From the NCBI GenBank assembly GCA_963773605.1, contig CAVZBT010000012.1, forward strand, positions 744,001 to 808,000: a DNA stretch of 64,000 nt. The letters run 5' to 3'. This document shows positions 10,648 through 19,110 of the stretch, piece after piece. The number at the start of each line of letters is the position of its first letter. Positions within the stretch are counted from its first letter, which is position 1. Origin of the DNA: CAVZBT01 sp963773605. GTDB lineage: Bacteria > Acidobacteriota > UBA6911. A model generated the notes under the pieces. It had not been told where the DNA came from, ran no database searches, and saw nothing but the letters and a program-made list of their open reading frames with translations. The translations under genes were made by a program, and so were the position numbers.

Positions 10648-11136
10648 ATGGCCCCAGAAACCCAGCCGGCGGACAGCAGGATCGAGAAGCACGTGCTGAT
10701 CAAGGCGAGCCGTGCGATCGTGTACCAGGCGCTGACCGACGCGCACGATCTCGTCCGGTGGTTCTGCGATCGCGCCAGCTCCGACCCGCGTGTCGGAGGC
10801 GAGTTGTCGGCCTACTGGAGGCACGGGAAAGCCGGCCGGCGCGGACGCGCCGTCTACACCCGCATCGAGCCGCATCTGGCGGTCGAACTGCTTTGGATCG
10901 ACGACGGCTGCGGCCCGGATCCCGACAACGCCCACCACAGGATCACCTATGCGATCCGGACGACCCGGCAGCGCGATACCGAGGTGATCATGCGGGACGA
11001 GGACCACTCCGCCGCGGCGGATGCCGAGGTCCGCTCCATCCTCGACGAGGGCTGGAACACGGTCCTGCTTGAACTGAAAGATTTCTGCGAGCGGAGAGAG
11101 CGCTCAGGGAAATCCCGCCAGCGCTCCGAAGAATGA
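10648..11136 (+). CDS. SRPBCC (START-like, AHSA1-type) domain protein
   Basis: Soluble 162-residue protein. The opening IEKHVLIKASRAIVYQALTDAHDLVRWFCDRAS is the typical first strand and helix of the SRPBCC hydrophobic-ligand-binding fold, and the end WNTVLLELKDFCERRE is the long C-terminal helix. No catalytic residues can be assigned. It overlaps the next gene by 4 nt (ATGA), so the two are translationally coupled. Function unknown beyond the fold. Confidence 0.8.
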   Translation: MAPETQPADSRIEKHVLIKASRAIVYQALTDAHDLVRWFCDRASSDPRVGGELSAYWRHGKAGRRGRAVYTRIEPHLAVELLWIDDGCGPDPDNAHHRITYAIRTTRQRDTEVIMRDEDHSAAADAEVRSILDEGWNTVLLELKDFCERRERSGKSRQRSEE

Positions 11137-11996
11137 CCAGACCGACATCACACCACGTCATGGCGCTGTGGCTCCTGCTGTCGCTCACTGTGGCAGTGCG
11201 GGCGGCCCAGTATGACGCCCTCGCCGCCGTCCTCACGCCCGACACGGAAAAGAGCTGGAACCGCTACTACGACTGGGCAAACAAGAGAGTCGACCGGGAA
11301 CTGGCCGACCGCGGCCGCTTCCTGCTCGAGGAGTTCCTGGCGCCCAAGGAGCAGCAGGAGGTCCGCCGGGAGCTCTCCAAGGGGGGCATCGTCGTGCGCC
11401 ACGTCCCCGCCACCGCCGTCGTGCCCCCTGGACAGCGTCTCGAGGTGCCCGATGGTGAGATACATCACTGGTGGGGCGCGATCCTGATACCGAACGCCCG
11501 CCTGCCCGAACTCCTCCCCTTCCTGCAGGATTATGGGCACCACGCGGGGAAATTCTCCGACGTCGAAAAATCAGAGCTCCTGTCCAGGAAGGGCGAGACC
11601 TTCAAATTCTATTTTCGCCTGCGGCGGACAAAGGCCTTCGTCACCGCCCACTATAACAGCGAACAGGAGTGCACCTACCAGCAACACAGCCCCACCCGGG
11701 TGTCGAGTCGCAGCGTCGCGACCAAAATCGCCGAGGTAGAAAACCCGGGCACGCCCCAGGAACGCGAAAAGCCCCCCGGCAACGATCGGGGCTTCCTGTG
11801 GCGGCTCGTGAGCTGGTGGAGGTTCGAACAGACGGCCGAGGGCGTCATCGTCGAATGCGAGTCGGCAAGCCTGAGCCGCGACATCCCCACCGTGGTCAAG
11901 TTCATTCCCGGGGTCAGCAGCTACATTCGCTCGACCCCGAAGGAATCGCTCGAGTCGGTCCTGGTCAGCATCCGCAACCACGCCCCCCGGCGCTGA
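11133..11996 (+). CDS. Secreted protein of unknown function
   Basis: 287 residues. The N-terminus MALWLLLSLTVAVRA, after a short basic leader, is a signal peptide with a likely cut after VRAAQ. The mature part has no motif I recognise; it contains a Trp-rich GEIHHWWGAILIPNARLPELL and the late segment LWRLVSWWRFEQTAEGVIVECESASLSRDIP. That pattern of strands before a closing helix (SLESVLVSIRNH) could be a START/SRPBCC-like cavity, as in the overlapping upstream gene. This is inference. It is coupled to that gene by an ATGA overlap. Confidence 0.75.
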   Translation: MTRPTSHHVMALWLLLSLTVAVRAAQYDALAAVLTPDTEKSWNRYYDWANKRVDRELADRGRFLLEEFLAPKEQQEVRRELSKGGIVVRHVPATAVVPPGQRLEVPDGEIHHWWGAILIPNARLPELLPFLQDYGHHAGKFSDVEKSELLSRKGETFKFYFRLRRTKAFVTAHYNSEQECTYQQHSPTRVSSRSVATKIAEVENPGTPQEREKPPGNDRGFLWRLVSWWRFEQTAEGVIVECESASLSRDIPTVVKFIPGVSSYIRSTPKESLESVLVSIRNHAPRR

Positions 11997-12099
11997 CCCG
12001 GCGGTCAAGACGAAGGCTTACGACCCCGCCGTTTGCTGCCCCACCCGGACCCCGAGGTGGGATCGTCTCCACCTTGCAGAGTCAATGGCGCTTCGCCAT

Positions 12100-12395
12100 T
12101 CAGGGGGTAGGAATTCCACACGGCGATTTTGTCCCCTGCATCTGGCCCGCCCAACACCTTCCGACTACCGGTTTCCCATCGTGCAAACCGAGTCCGACCG
12201 GTCCAAAGTCAAGATCCATCTTGACGTCGGGAGCCTGCCCGCTTGTTTGCGGAAGCGATTTCCAGATCCAGAGTTTGGCGAAAAAGCCGGTGGCGAGCAA
12301 AGCCGTTCCGTCGGTGTACACATCGGGATTCCCGAGGATATTGAGAGTCTCCAGGGTATTGATCTCGATGGACGGACTGCCAAGCTCCGGAAAAA
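12100..12395 (-). pseudogene. Coding-like remnant of unknown family in an otherwise gene-free gap
   Basis: The 400-bp gap between convergent genes reads, on the minus strand, an open stretch with protein-like composition: FPELGSPSIEINTLETLNIL, then NPDVYTDGTALLATGFFAKL and GLHDGKPVVGRCWAGQMQGT before a stop at 12100. It has no credible start, since upstream it runs in the wrong frame through the radical SAM gene. I do not recognise the family. It could be a broken gene end or part of a dispersed repeat. The adjoining 12085-12105 holds a small hairpin, AATGGCG-CTT-CGCCATT. Confidence 0.3.
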
Positions 12396-13412
12396 CTAAT
12401 CGATCTGATAAAGCATCTGGATGGCGTGGACGGCTTCTTCCCGCACCTTGCCTTTGACGGAAACGTTTTGCGGGTCGCGCCAGAAATCGAACGTGGCGAC
12501 CTGGTGCACGCAGGCGATGGTGCAGTAGTCGGCGCAGGCCTTTTTCGTCCGATACTCGCGCCGGATGTCCTCGACCGAGTACTTCTCGAGCGGGATTCCC
12601 GGGTAGCCCCTCTGCTGCGAGCAGTAGTGCACCAGGCCATCCTCGCAGATGTAGAGGTAGCGCGCGCCGGCACGGCAACGCCAGTTATTGGGCTTGCCGT
12701 CGACGAGGTGATCCTGGAAATAGTTCAGGCGCGTGTAGCCCCGCTTGCCGAACGTCTTCATCCGGAAGTAAATCTCGCGCTCGATGCCCGCGAGCGGCTT
12801 GAGGGTCCCCGACTGGTCGTGGATGATCCCGAGCGACGCGGTGAAGCCGAGCGCCACCGCCCTCGCCCCGATCGTCAGCGCGTCTTCCGGCGTCCTGATG
12901 CCGCCCCCGATCACGGAATTAACGTTCACCTTGAAGTCGGCCAGCTCGGACAGCCAGACGAGTTTCCTGTCGAGCAGCGATAGGCTCTTCTTGGAAACCT
13001 CGTCGGGCGTGACGTTGTCTATGCTGATCTGCAGGTACTCCAGCCCGGCCTCGTTCAGCTCCCGGATCCGGTCGCGCGTCAGCAGGTAACAGTTCGAGAT
13101 CAGGGCGGCCAGCATCCCGTGGCGGCGGATCCGCGCGATGATCCGGTCCAGGTCCGGGTGCAGCAGCGGCTCGCCGCCGCTGATGATCACGGCCGCCGTC
13201 CCCAGTTGCGCCAGCTTGTCCAGCCGCCCGTACATCGTTTCAAGCGGCACCGGCGGTGAGACCCGATCATACTCATTGCAGTAAGCGCACGACAGATTGC
13301 AGCGCCGCATCGGGATCACGTGCGCGAGCACGGGGTGATCCGTGGACATCAGCCCCTTCGCCAGAAAGCGGAACTCGCGCAGGTAAGATTTGGCCTTGCT
13401 GATCGTCCTCAT
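12396..13412 (-). CDS. Radical SAM protein with C-terminal cysteine-rich (SPASM-like) region
   Basis: 338-residue iron-sulfur enzyme using S-adenosylmethionine for a radical reaction. The 4Fe-4S motif CNLSCAYC places cysteines at 38, 42 and 45. The SAM-binding GGEP motif is in VIISGGEPLLHPDL. C-terminal cysteines in WRCRAG, YICEDGLVHYC and KKACADYCTIACVHQ suggest one or two auxiliary clusters, as in SPASM/twitch enzymes. ATG at 13412 is preferred over a TTG 15 nt upstream because GGGAGGGGG sits at the right distance before the ATG. It stands alone, and its substrate is unknown. Confidence 0.85.
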   Translation of the reverse strand: MRTISKAKSYLREFRFLAKGLMSTDHPVLAHVIPMRRCNLSCAYCNEYDRVSPPVPLETMYGRLDKLAQLGTAAVIISGGEPLLHPDLDRIIARIRRHGMLAALISNCYLLTRDRIRELNEAGLEYLQISIDNVTPDEVSKKSLSLLDRKLVWLSELADFKVNVNSVIGGGIRTPEDALTIGARAVALGFTASLGIIHDQSGTLKPLAGIEREIYFRMKTFGKRGYTRLNYFQDHLVDGKPNNWRCRAGARYLYICEDGLVHYCSQQRGYPGIPLEKYSVEDIRREYRTKKACADYCTIACVHQVATFDFWRDPQNVSVKGKVREEAVHAIQMLYQID

Positions 13413-13709
13413 CCCACCCCCTCCCAAGCTACTCGATGTCGACAGGCCGAGACGCTTTGCCAGGTCAGCGCACAGCCCCCGCCACCCGAACGAAGCTGTT
13501 GCGGGTTATTCTTTAGCACATTTGCGATTATGAAATCCAGCTTCGTAACAGTTTCTGGGGCCGCCGCCCGGGGCGCGGGCGGGCCGGCCGGCCGGCGTTT
13601 TTCCGCTAATTCTTAAGACCATCCGGGTGCCCTCAGGCATCTATGAGTATGGTACTCTTGGCACTCGCATCAACTAATGAACGGAACCGGTTTTCGGGGA
13701 GGGGTATTT

Positions 13710-14396
13710 ATGAAGCGGCTGTGGCTTGTGGCGGTGGCAGGCGGCCTGCTGTGCTCGACGGCGCTGGGCAGCGAGGTGGGCGACCGGGTGGTCAAATCGG
13801 CTGTCGTGCTCAGGGAGATCATGGGGATCCGGGAAAGCGGAATACCGCAGGACCTGCTGGACAAGTGCATGTGCGTCGCGGTGATTCCGTCCATGAAAAA
13901 AGGGGGCTTCATGATCGGCGGCAACTACGGCAAGGGCCTGATTACCTGCCGGACCAACCGCGGCGCAGGGCCCTGGAGCGCGCCGTCGATGCTGCTGCTC
14001 GGTGGCGGGAGTTTCGGGCTGCAGATCGGCGCGCAGGCGGTCGACCTCGTCCTGGTCGTGATGAATATCAACGGCCTCGACAGCCTCCTGGACAGCAAGT
14101 TCACCCTGGGCGGAGACGCATCGGTGGCTGCCGGGCCGGTCGGGCGGACGGCTGCGGCGCAAACGGACGCATGGCTGACGGCAAAAATCCTCGCGTACTC
14201 ACGCAGCCGTGGCTTGTTCGGGGGCCTGGCGCTCAAAGGCGAGGCGGTGCGACCCGACAACGACGCGAACTTCGTCCTGTACGGCAAGGAGACGGCGCCG
14301 CGCGATCTTCTCCTCCGGCCGGCCGAGAACCCGCCGAAAGACGTCCAGATCCTGCTGAACGAGCTGAACAAGGTCAGCCCGAAGAAACTGAGCTGA
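13710..14396 (+). CDS. Secreted SYLF (Ysc84-type) lipid-binding domain protein
   Basis: 228 residues. A signal peptide (MKRLWLVAVAGGLLCSTALGSE) is followed by one SYLF/DUF500 domain: CMCVAVIPSMKKGGFMIGGNYGKGL, then GGGSFGLQIGAQAVDLVLVVM and a late AEILAYSRSRGLFGGLALKG-like stretch (here AKILAYSRSRGLFGGLALKG). Eukaryotic SYLF domains bind phosphoinositides; bacterial members are exported and uncharacterised. ATG at 13710 has GGGAGGGG 6-7 nt upstream. It is monocistronic as far as I can see. Confidence 0.88.
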   Translation: MKRLWLVAVAGGLLCSTALGSEVGDRVVKSAVVLREIMGIRESGIPQDLLDKCMCVAVIPSMKKGGFMIGGNYGKGLITCRTNRGAGPWSAPSMLLLGGGSFGLQIGAQAVDLVLVVMNINGLDSLLDSKFTLGGDASVAAGPVGRTAAAQTDAWLTAKILAYSRSRGLFGGLALKGEAVRPDNDANFVLYGKETAPRDLLLRPAENPPKDVQILLNELNKVSPKKLS

Positions 14397-14492
14397 CCGC
14401 TCGGGCGACCTCGGTCGCAGCCACGCCCGCGGCGAAGGCAGCCGTATCCCACCCCGTCTCCACGCCCGGGATGTTGATCGGGTTCGCCCCTT

Positions 14493-15218
14493 TCAGGCTG
14501 GGCGGCGGAGCATGGGCTTGAGGACCCTCCAAACGTTCTCGGCGACGATTTCGTAGCCGCGCGCGGTTGGGTGAACGCCGTCCTCCTGGTTCAGTTCTGC
14601 GTGGCCGCCGACACCCTCGAGGAGAAACGGCAGGAACGGCACGCGGTGCTGACGGGCGAGCTCGGCATACATCCGGCGGAACGCACCGGTGTACTGCGGG
14701 CCGTAATTCGGCGGCAGTTCGATGCCGGCCAGGACCACGTCGGCCCCATCCTGCTTCAGGGTCGTGATAATCTCATCCAGGTTCTGGCGCGTGCTGGCGA
14801 CCGGAATGCCGCGCAGCCCGTCGTTGGCGCCAAGTGCCACGATGACGATCCTGGGCTTGAGCGCGCGCACTACTGCGAGCCTGTTCAATCCCTGGGCCGA
14901 GGTGTCGCCGCTGACTCCGGCATTCACCACGCGGTACCGGTAGCCGGCCGCGTCCAGTTTGGCCTGAAGCCTCGCAGGGTAGCTGCTCGACGAGTCCACG
15001 CCCATCCCGGCGGTCAGGCTGTCGCCGAGCGCGACGATGGCCGGGCGACCGTCCGGTGCACGATCCGGCGGGGCCGGCGCCCGCCCGGCGGCCTGCCGCG
15101 CGGGCTGCGCCGGCGGTTCCGACGCGCCCGAACCACACCCCGCGGCGGCGCAGCACAGCGCGGCAATCAGCAGCAGGGCGCCCGCCGTTTCCGCAACTCC
15201 CAAACCCCTCACATGCAC
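14493..15218 (-). CDS. SGNH/GDSL-family esterase lipoprotein (TesA-like)
   Basis: About 241 residues. The N-terminus is a lipoprotein signal (GALLLIAALCCAAAGC, lipidated Cys near 27) followed by a Pro/Ala linker. The hydrolase core shows block I GDSLTAG with the nucleophile Ser, the block III Asn in LGANDGLRG, and block V DGVHPT with catalytic Asp and His. Relatives are TesA/lysophospholipase L1-type arylesterases. GTG at 15218 with GAGGA upstream is the most likely start; a second GTG lies two codons on. It is divergent from a YbbA/YbbP-like ABC system, the same pairing as tesA-ybbAP in E. coli. Confidence 0.88.
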   Translation of the reverse strand: MHVRGLGVAETAGALLLIAALCCAAAGCGSGASEPPAQPARQAAGRAPAPPDRAPDGRPAIVALGDSLTAGMGVDSSSSYPARLQAKLDAAGYRYRVVNAGVSGDTSAQGLNRLAVVRALKPRIVIVALGANDGLRGIPVASTRQNLDEIITTLKQDGADVVLAGIELPPNYGPQYTGAFRRMYAELARQHRVPFLPFLLEGVGGHAELNQEDGVHPTARGYEIVAENVWRVLKPMLRRPA

Positions 15219-15388
15219 GCCGTCCTCGAATTCTGCCCGGAGGCTGGAACTCAGTTCCCTTCGCTCGCCAACTTTAGAGGCCGGGGGGCAATGGATCAAG
15301 AGGCAAAGGGAAGCTGAGTGCGGAACTGTGCAGAACAGGGCAACGGGCGCCATGGCGTCGGCCATGGGAGCCGTGGTGAAACAGCGCA

Positions 15389-15500
15389 ATTTGGAGTGCG
15401 GCGGCTCGACGCCGCTTTCCCGGGCGGCGCCTTGGCGCCGCCCTTCACCGCCGGAATCGCGGCATAGTGACACAGCGCAACCTGGAGTGCGGCAGCTCGC
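15389..15500 (+). repeat. Repeat family A, subtype A2
   Basis: Begins with TTTGGAGTGCGGCGGCTCGA and the GCGGCG/CGCCGC hairpin. The central hairpin is the covaried form GGGCGGCGCC-TT-GGCGCCGCCC. It then continues through CACCGCCGGAATCGCGGCAT to ACACAGCGCAACCTGGAGTG. The tail after the central hairpin differs from other copies but recurs in reverse orientation at about 31505-31585. Confidence 0.85.
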
Positions 15501-15643
15501 CTGACCTTTATACGCATCTTCGGCGCAAGACACCGAAGGACACGGTCGGACCCGGATAGGTGCGGCGCCCAGCATGCTTTGTTTTTTCGGGATGCGTTTG
15601 TTCCCTGACGGCCGATCCAGTACGACCCGGAAAGGCACCGCAG

Positions 15644-15672
15644 TTCATACAGCGGGTGACCCGCTGTATGAA
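15644..15672. promoter_or_regulatory. 29-bp perfect palindrome, candidate operator
   Basis: TTCATACAGCGGGT and ACCCGCTGTATGAA are exact reverse complements around a single G. The site ends 80 bp before the ybbA-like start in the divergent esterase/ABC promoter region. Its length and symmetry suit a dimeric repressor site or a cruciform. No regulator gene is adjacent. Confidence 0.55.
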
Positions 15673-15752
15673 TCACCGGCCGGGCGGCATCCCTTGACCC
15701 ACCTCTCCTTTGGCCGGTGCTATGATTACAGCTTCACCTTGGAGAACATCGG

Positions 15753-16472
15753 ATGATCGAGGTCAGGAATCTCACCAAAACCCTCGTCTCGGGCTCGCAC
15801 GAGGTCCGCGTCCTGCGGGGCATAGATCTGACCGTGCGTGCGAAGGAAGTGGTCGCCATCGAGGGGCCGTCCGGCAGCGGCAAGAGCACGCTGCTCGGCC
15901 TGCTCGCCGGCCTGGACGTCCCCACCGGGGGCTCGATCAGGCTCGACGGCGAAGAGATTTCGGCAATGAACGAGGATCAGCTGGCCCTGCTGCGGGGCCG
16001 GAAAATCGGCTTCGTGTTCCAGTCCTACAATCTGATCCCCACCCTCACGGCCGAGGAGAACGTGATGCTGCCGATGGAACTGCGGGGGGACGCCCACGGG
16101 GCCCAGGAGCGGGCCGGTGCCCTGCTCGACGCGGTCGGGCTGGCAGAAAGGCGCTCCCACTACCCTGCGCAACTCTCCGGCGGCGAGCAGCAGCGGGTGG
16201 CCCTGGCGCGCGCTTTCGCGGGCAGCCCGTCGATCCTGCTGGCCGACGAGCCGACCGGGAACCTCGACAGCGCCACGGGAGCCGTCGTGCTGGACCTCCT
16301 GCTCAGCCTGAACCGGCAGCAGGGCACGACGCTGGTGATCGTGACCCACGACCCCGCACTGAGCCGGCTCACCGACCGGATCATCCGGCTGCGTGACGGG
16401 CAGATCGTGGACGAGGCTCTCCCGGCCGGGGCCCCGCCGAGCAGCGGGACGGCGGAACGACATGGGATTTGA
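15753..16472 (+). CDS. ybbA: YbbA/LolD-type ABC ATPase
   Basis: 239-residue ATPase of the MacB/LolD class, partner of the large FtsX-type permease that follows. Walker A GPSGSGKST lies near residue 38, the signature is LSGGEQQR, Walker B is ILLADEPTGNLD, and the H-loop is in IVTHDPALS. ATG at 15753 with GGAGA 7 nt upstream. It overlaps the permease start by 11 nt. In enterobacteria ybbA-ybbP lies beside tesA, and the same order is seen here. Such systems act on envelope lipids or lipoproteins without forming a classic import channel. Confidence 0.92.
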   Translation: MIEVRNLTKTLVSGSHEVRVLRGIDLTVRAKEVVAIEGPSGSGKSTLLGLLAGLDVPTGGSIRLDGEEISAMNEDQLALLRGRKIGFVFQSYNLIPTLTAEENVMLPMELRGDAHGAQERAGALLDAVGLAERRSHYPAQLSGGEQQRVALARAFAGSPSILLADEPTGNLDSATGAVVLDLLLSLNRQQGTTLVIVTHDPALSRLTDRIIRLRDGQIVDEALPAGAPPSSGTAERHGI

Positions 16473-18990
16473 GCTCCGCATGGCGTGGCGGGAGATCCGG
16501 CCGGCGCTCCGACGTTTCGCCTTCATGGTGCTGGCCATAGCGCTGGGCGTCGGCGCCGTCAGCGGCATAAAGGGCTTCAGCCAGGCGCTCGACCGCGCGA
16601 TGGCGCGCTCGGCCCGCGACCTGATCGCCGCCGACCTCTCGGTGCGGATGAACTCGGCGCCGAACGACGCGGAAATGCGGACGTTGACAGGGCTGGAGCA
16701 GCGCGGCGCCGCCATGACGCGCGTCACCGAAACGCTCTCGATGGCCTCCCTGGCCGGTGCTTCGCAGCCGGTCCTGTCGACCATCCGGGCGGTCGACCCT
16801 TCGATGTATCCGTTCTACGGCAGCGTCGAACTCGAGCCCTCGGCCGCATTGGCCGCCGTCCTGACCGACGACGCCGCCGTCGCCACCCGGGAGTTGCTGA
16901 TCCGGACCGGCGCGTCCGTCGGCAGCATGATCCAGGTCGGGGATGGCCGTTTTCGTCTCGCCGCCGTGCTCACGAGCGAACCGGATCGCCTCGCGTCCGG
17001 GGTGGAGCTCGGTCCGCGCATCCTGATCACGCGCAATGGCCTGCAACGCAGCCACCTCATCCAGTTCGGCAGCCGGGCCGCGGAGACATTCCTGTTCCGG
17101 CTCCCGCCGCACATTGAACTCGACGACGCCCGCCGGATCCTGCGCAGCGCGCTCGAGCGCCGCGCTCGCATTTCCGACTACCGCTCCCCGAACCCCTCCG
17201 TGTCCCAGGGCCTTGAGCGGATGGGAAACTTCCTGAGCCTCATCGGTTTGATGTCGCTGCTCGTCGGCGGCCTGGGAGTGGCGACGAGCGTGCACGCGTA
17301 TCTCCAGCAGAAGCTGGACACGATCGCCATCCTCAAATCGATCGGCGGGCGTTCGTCGCAGATCATCCGGATTTACCTGATCCAGGGGCTGGCGCTCGGG
17401 ATTGCCGGCAGCCTGCTCGGGGTGGGGCTCGGCTATATCGTCCAGCGGGTGTTCCCGCCGCTGCTCAGGGGCCTGGTCGACCTGCCCACCCGGCTGGAGC
17501 TCGCCCCGAGCGTCGCGGCGCAGGCGTTTCTGATCGGCGTGGGGACTACCCTCCTGTTCCTGCTCCCCCCTCTGCTGGCGCTCCGGAAAATCCGCCCCAC
17601 CCGCATCTTCCTGAGGGAGATGCCGGAGACGCAGTACTCCACGCTGCGCCGGTTGTGGCGCGATCCGGCGCCGCTCGTTTCATCGGTCGCACTGCTGGCG
17701 GGCGTCGGCGTGCTGGCGAGCTGGCTCGCCGGCTCCTGGTCGCGCGGTTTTATCTTCATCGGCGGGCTGGCCGCGGCCATCGTTGTCCTGGCGCTCGCGG
17801 GGAGACTCCTGATGGCGCTGCTCAGGCGCGTGCCCCGGCCCTCGTCGCTTGTCTTGCGCCATGGGCTGAAGAACCTCTACCGGCCCGGCAATCATGTCGG
17901 CGCCGTGCTGGTCTCGCTGGGGATCGGGGTCGCCTTCGTGCTGACGATTTATCTGATCCAGACTTCCCTGCTCTCGCAGATCGTGAGGAGCGCTCCGGCC
18001 AACTTCCCGAATTTCTTCATCCTGGGCGTCACCGAACGGGACCGCGCGCCCCTGTGGAGTTACGTTAGAGCCCTCCCCGGGGTCCTGGATCCCGGGGAAC
18101 CCATACCCGCGATCCCCGCGCGGCTGCAGCGCCTCGACGGCAAGACGGCGGATCAGCTCGGGCTCGATCCTCCGGACCAGCGCTACTTCCGGATCGAGTT
18201 CGTGCTGACCTGGACGGAGGACCAGCCGCCCGACAGCCGCATCCTCGAGGGAAAATGGTGGCGCGCGCCCTTCGCTGCCCCGCTGATTTCCGTCGGCCAG
18301 TATGCCGCGAACCACCTCAAAATCCGGGTCGGCGGCACGCTCGAGTTCGAGTCGAGCGGCCAGACGATCCGGGGCACCGTGGTCAACATCCGGGACGCGG
18401 AATTCGCACGGCCGGGCACCAGCAACCAGTTTATCTTTTCGCCGGGGTCGCTGGCCGGGCTGCCGGCGTCGTACGTGGGCGCCCTGCGGGTGCAGCCCGC
18501 GGCGGTGGCCGCGGTGCAGAACGCCCTGTTCGCCGGATTCCCCGCGGTCACCTCCATCGACGTCGGGCAGGTCCTGTCGAGGGTGCAGGGCATCCTCGAC
18601 AAAATCGCCGCCATAATCCGATTTGTGGCGCTGTTCGCCATTCTGGCTGGGGTCATCATCCTGGTCTCCGGCGTCGCCTCTACGCGCTACCAGAGGATCC
18701 GCGAAGCCGTGCTGCTGAAGGCGCTCGGGGCGACGCGGTCACAGGTGGCGCGGATCCATGCCGCCGAATTCCTGGTCGTGGGCACGGTGGCAGGTCTGAT
18801 CGGTGCGCTGCTGGCGGCGGCGGCGGCCTACTACCTGCTCGGCAGGCTGCTCGATACGGAATTTGAGTTCCGTTGGGCGCCCCTGATGGCCGGCACGGCC
18901 GGCACCGCGGCCCTGGCCGTTGTCACCGGGTGGCTCGCCAGCCGCGGCGTCCTTAAACACCGCCCCCTCGAAATCCTCCGCGACAACTGA
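16462..18990 (+). CDS. ybbP: YbbP-like FtsX-family ABC permease
   Basis: 842-residue inner-membrane permease. An N-terminal helix (FAFMVLAIALGVGAVSGI) is followed by a periplasmic domain, then three helices from ~260 (FLSLIGLMSLLVGGLGVATSV), a second set from ~420, another extracytoplasmic domain, and terminal helices from ~735 (LAGVIILVSGVASTRYQRIREAVLLKALGATRSQV, a typical FtsX signature). Two FtsX cores in one chain match COG3127/YbbP (804 residues in E. coli). ATG at 16462 is within the ybbA end. It likely mobilises lipids or lysophospholipids together with YbbA and the divergent esterase; that role is inferred from context. Confidence 0.9.
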   Translation: MGFELRMAWREIRPALRRFAFMVLAIALGVGAVSGIKGFSQALDRAMARSARDLIAADLSVRMNSAPNDAEMRTLTGLEQRGAAMTRVTETLSMASLAGASQPVLSTIRAVDPSMYPFYGSVELEPSAALAAVLTDDAAVATRELLIRTGASVGSMIQVGDGRFRLAAVLTSEPDRLASGVELGPRILITRNGLQRSHLIQFGSRAAETFLFRLPPHIELDDARRILRSALERRARISDYRSPNPSVSQGLERMGNFLSLIGLMSLLVGGLGVATSVHAYLQQKLDTIAILKSIGGRSSQIIRIYLIQGLALGIAGSLLGVGLGYIVQRVFPPLLRGLVDLPTRLELAPSVAAQAFLIGVGTTLLFLLPPLLALRKIRPTRIFLREMPETQYSTLRRLWRDPAPLVSSVALLAGVGVLASWLAGSWSRGFIFIGGLAAAIVVLALAGRLLMALLRRVPRPSSLVLRHGLKNLYRPGNHVGAVLVSLGIGVAFVLTIYLIQTSLLSQIVRSAPANFPNFFILGVTERDRAPLWSYVRALPGVLDPGEPIPAIPARLQRLDGKTADQLGLDPPDQRYFRIEFVLTWTEDQPPDSRILEGKWWRAPFAAPLISVGQYAANHLKIRVGGTLEFESSGQTIRGTVVNIRDAEFARPGTSNQFIFSPGSLAGLPASYVGALRVQPAAVAAVQNALFAGFPAVTSIDVGQVLSRVQGILDKIAAIIRFVALFAILAGVIILVSGVASTRYQRIREAVLLKALGATRSQVARIHAAEFLVVGTVAGLIGALLAAAAAYYLLGRLLDTEFEFRWAPLMAGTAGTAALAVVTGWLASRGVLKHRPLEILRDN

Positions 18991-18997
18991 TCGAGTC

Positions 18998-19095
18998 CAG
19001 TGGGCCGCGTCGGCCCGCCGCGGCCCGGGATCTTGCTCAACCCGTGGATTCCCCTGATTTCGCCCGGTTGCAGCTCAGCCGGGCGGGGGCGAGCC
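18998..19095 (+). repeat. Repeat family B copy and hairpin between convergent genes
   Basis: AGTGGGCCGCGTCGGCCCGC followed by GCGGCCCGGGATCTTGCTCA and CCCGTGGATT resembles the family-B unit at 1850-2031 (minus) and 20883-20935. It is followed by a hairpin with arms GCCCGG/CCGGGC (19061-19083 region), which may end transcription of the two convergent genes. Confidence 0.5.
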
Positions 19096-19110
19096 GGCCT
19101 CGCCCACCGG

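Larger units (their letters stand above)
15219..15752. other. Divergent intergenic region: repeat-A2 copy and palindrome
   Basis: This 534-bp interval carries the promoters of the esterase (minus) and of the ybbA-like operon (plus). It contains an A2-type repeat (15389-15500) and a 29-bp palindrome (15644-15672), both listed separately. I find no gene in it. Confidence 0.6.

Noticed and set aside
13581..13602. GGCCGGCCGGCC run followed by TTTTT before the SYLF gene, read as a terminator
   Set aside because: No plus-strand gene ends upstream of it; the nearest transcript on that strand starts here. It could be leader structure, but I cannot support a terminator call.
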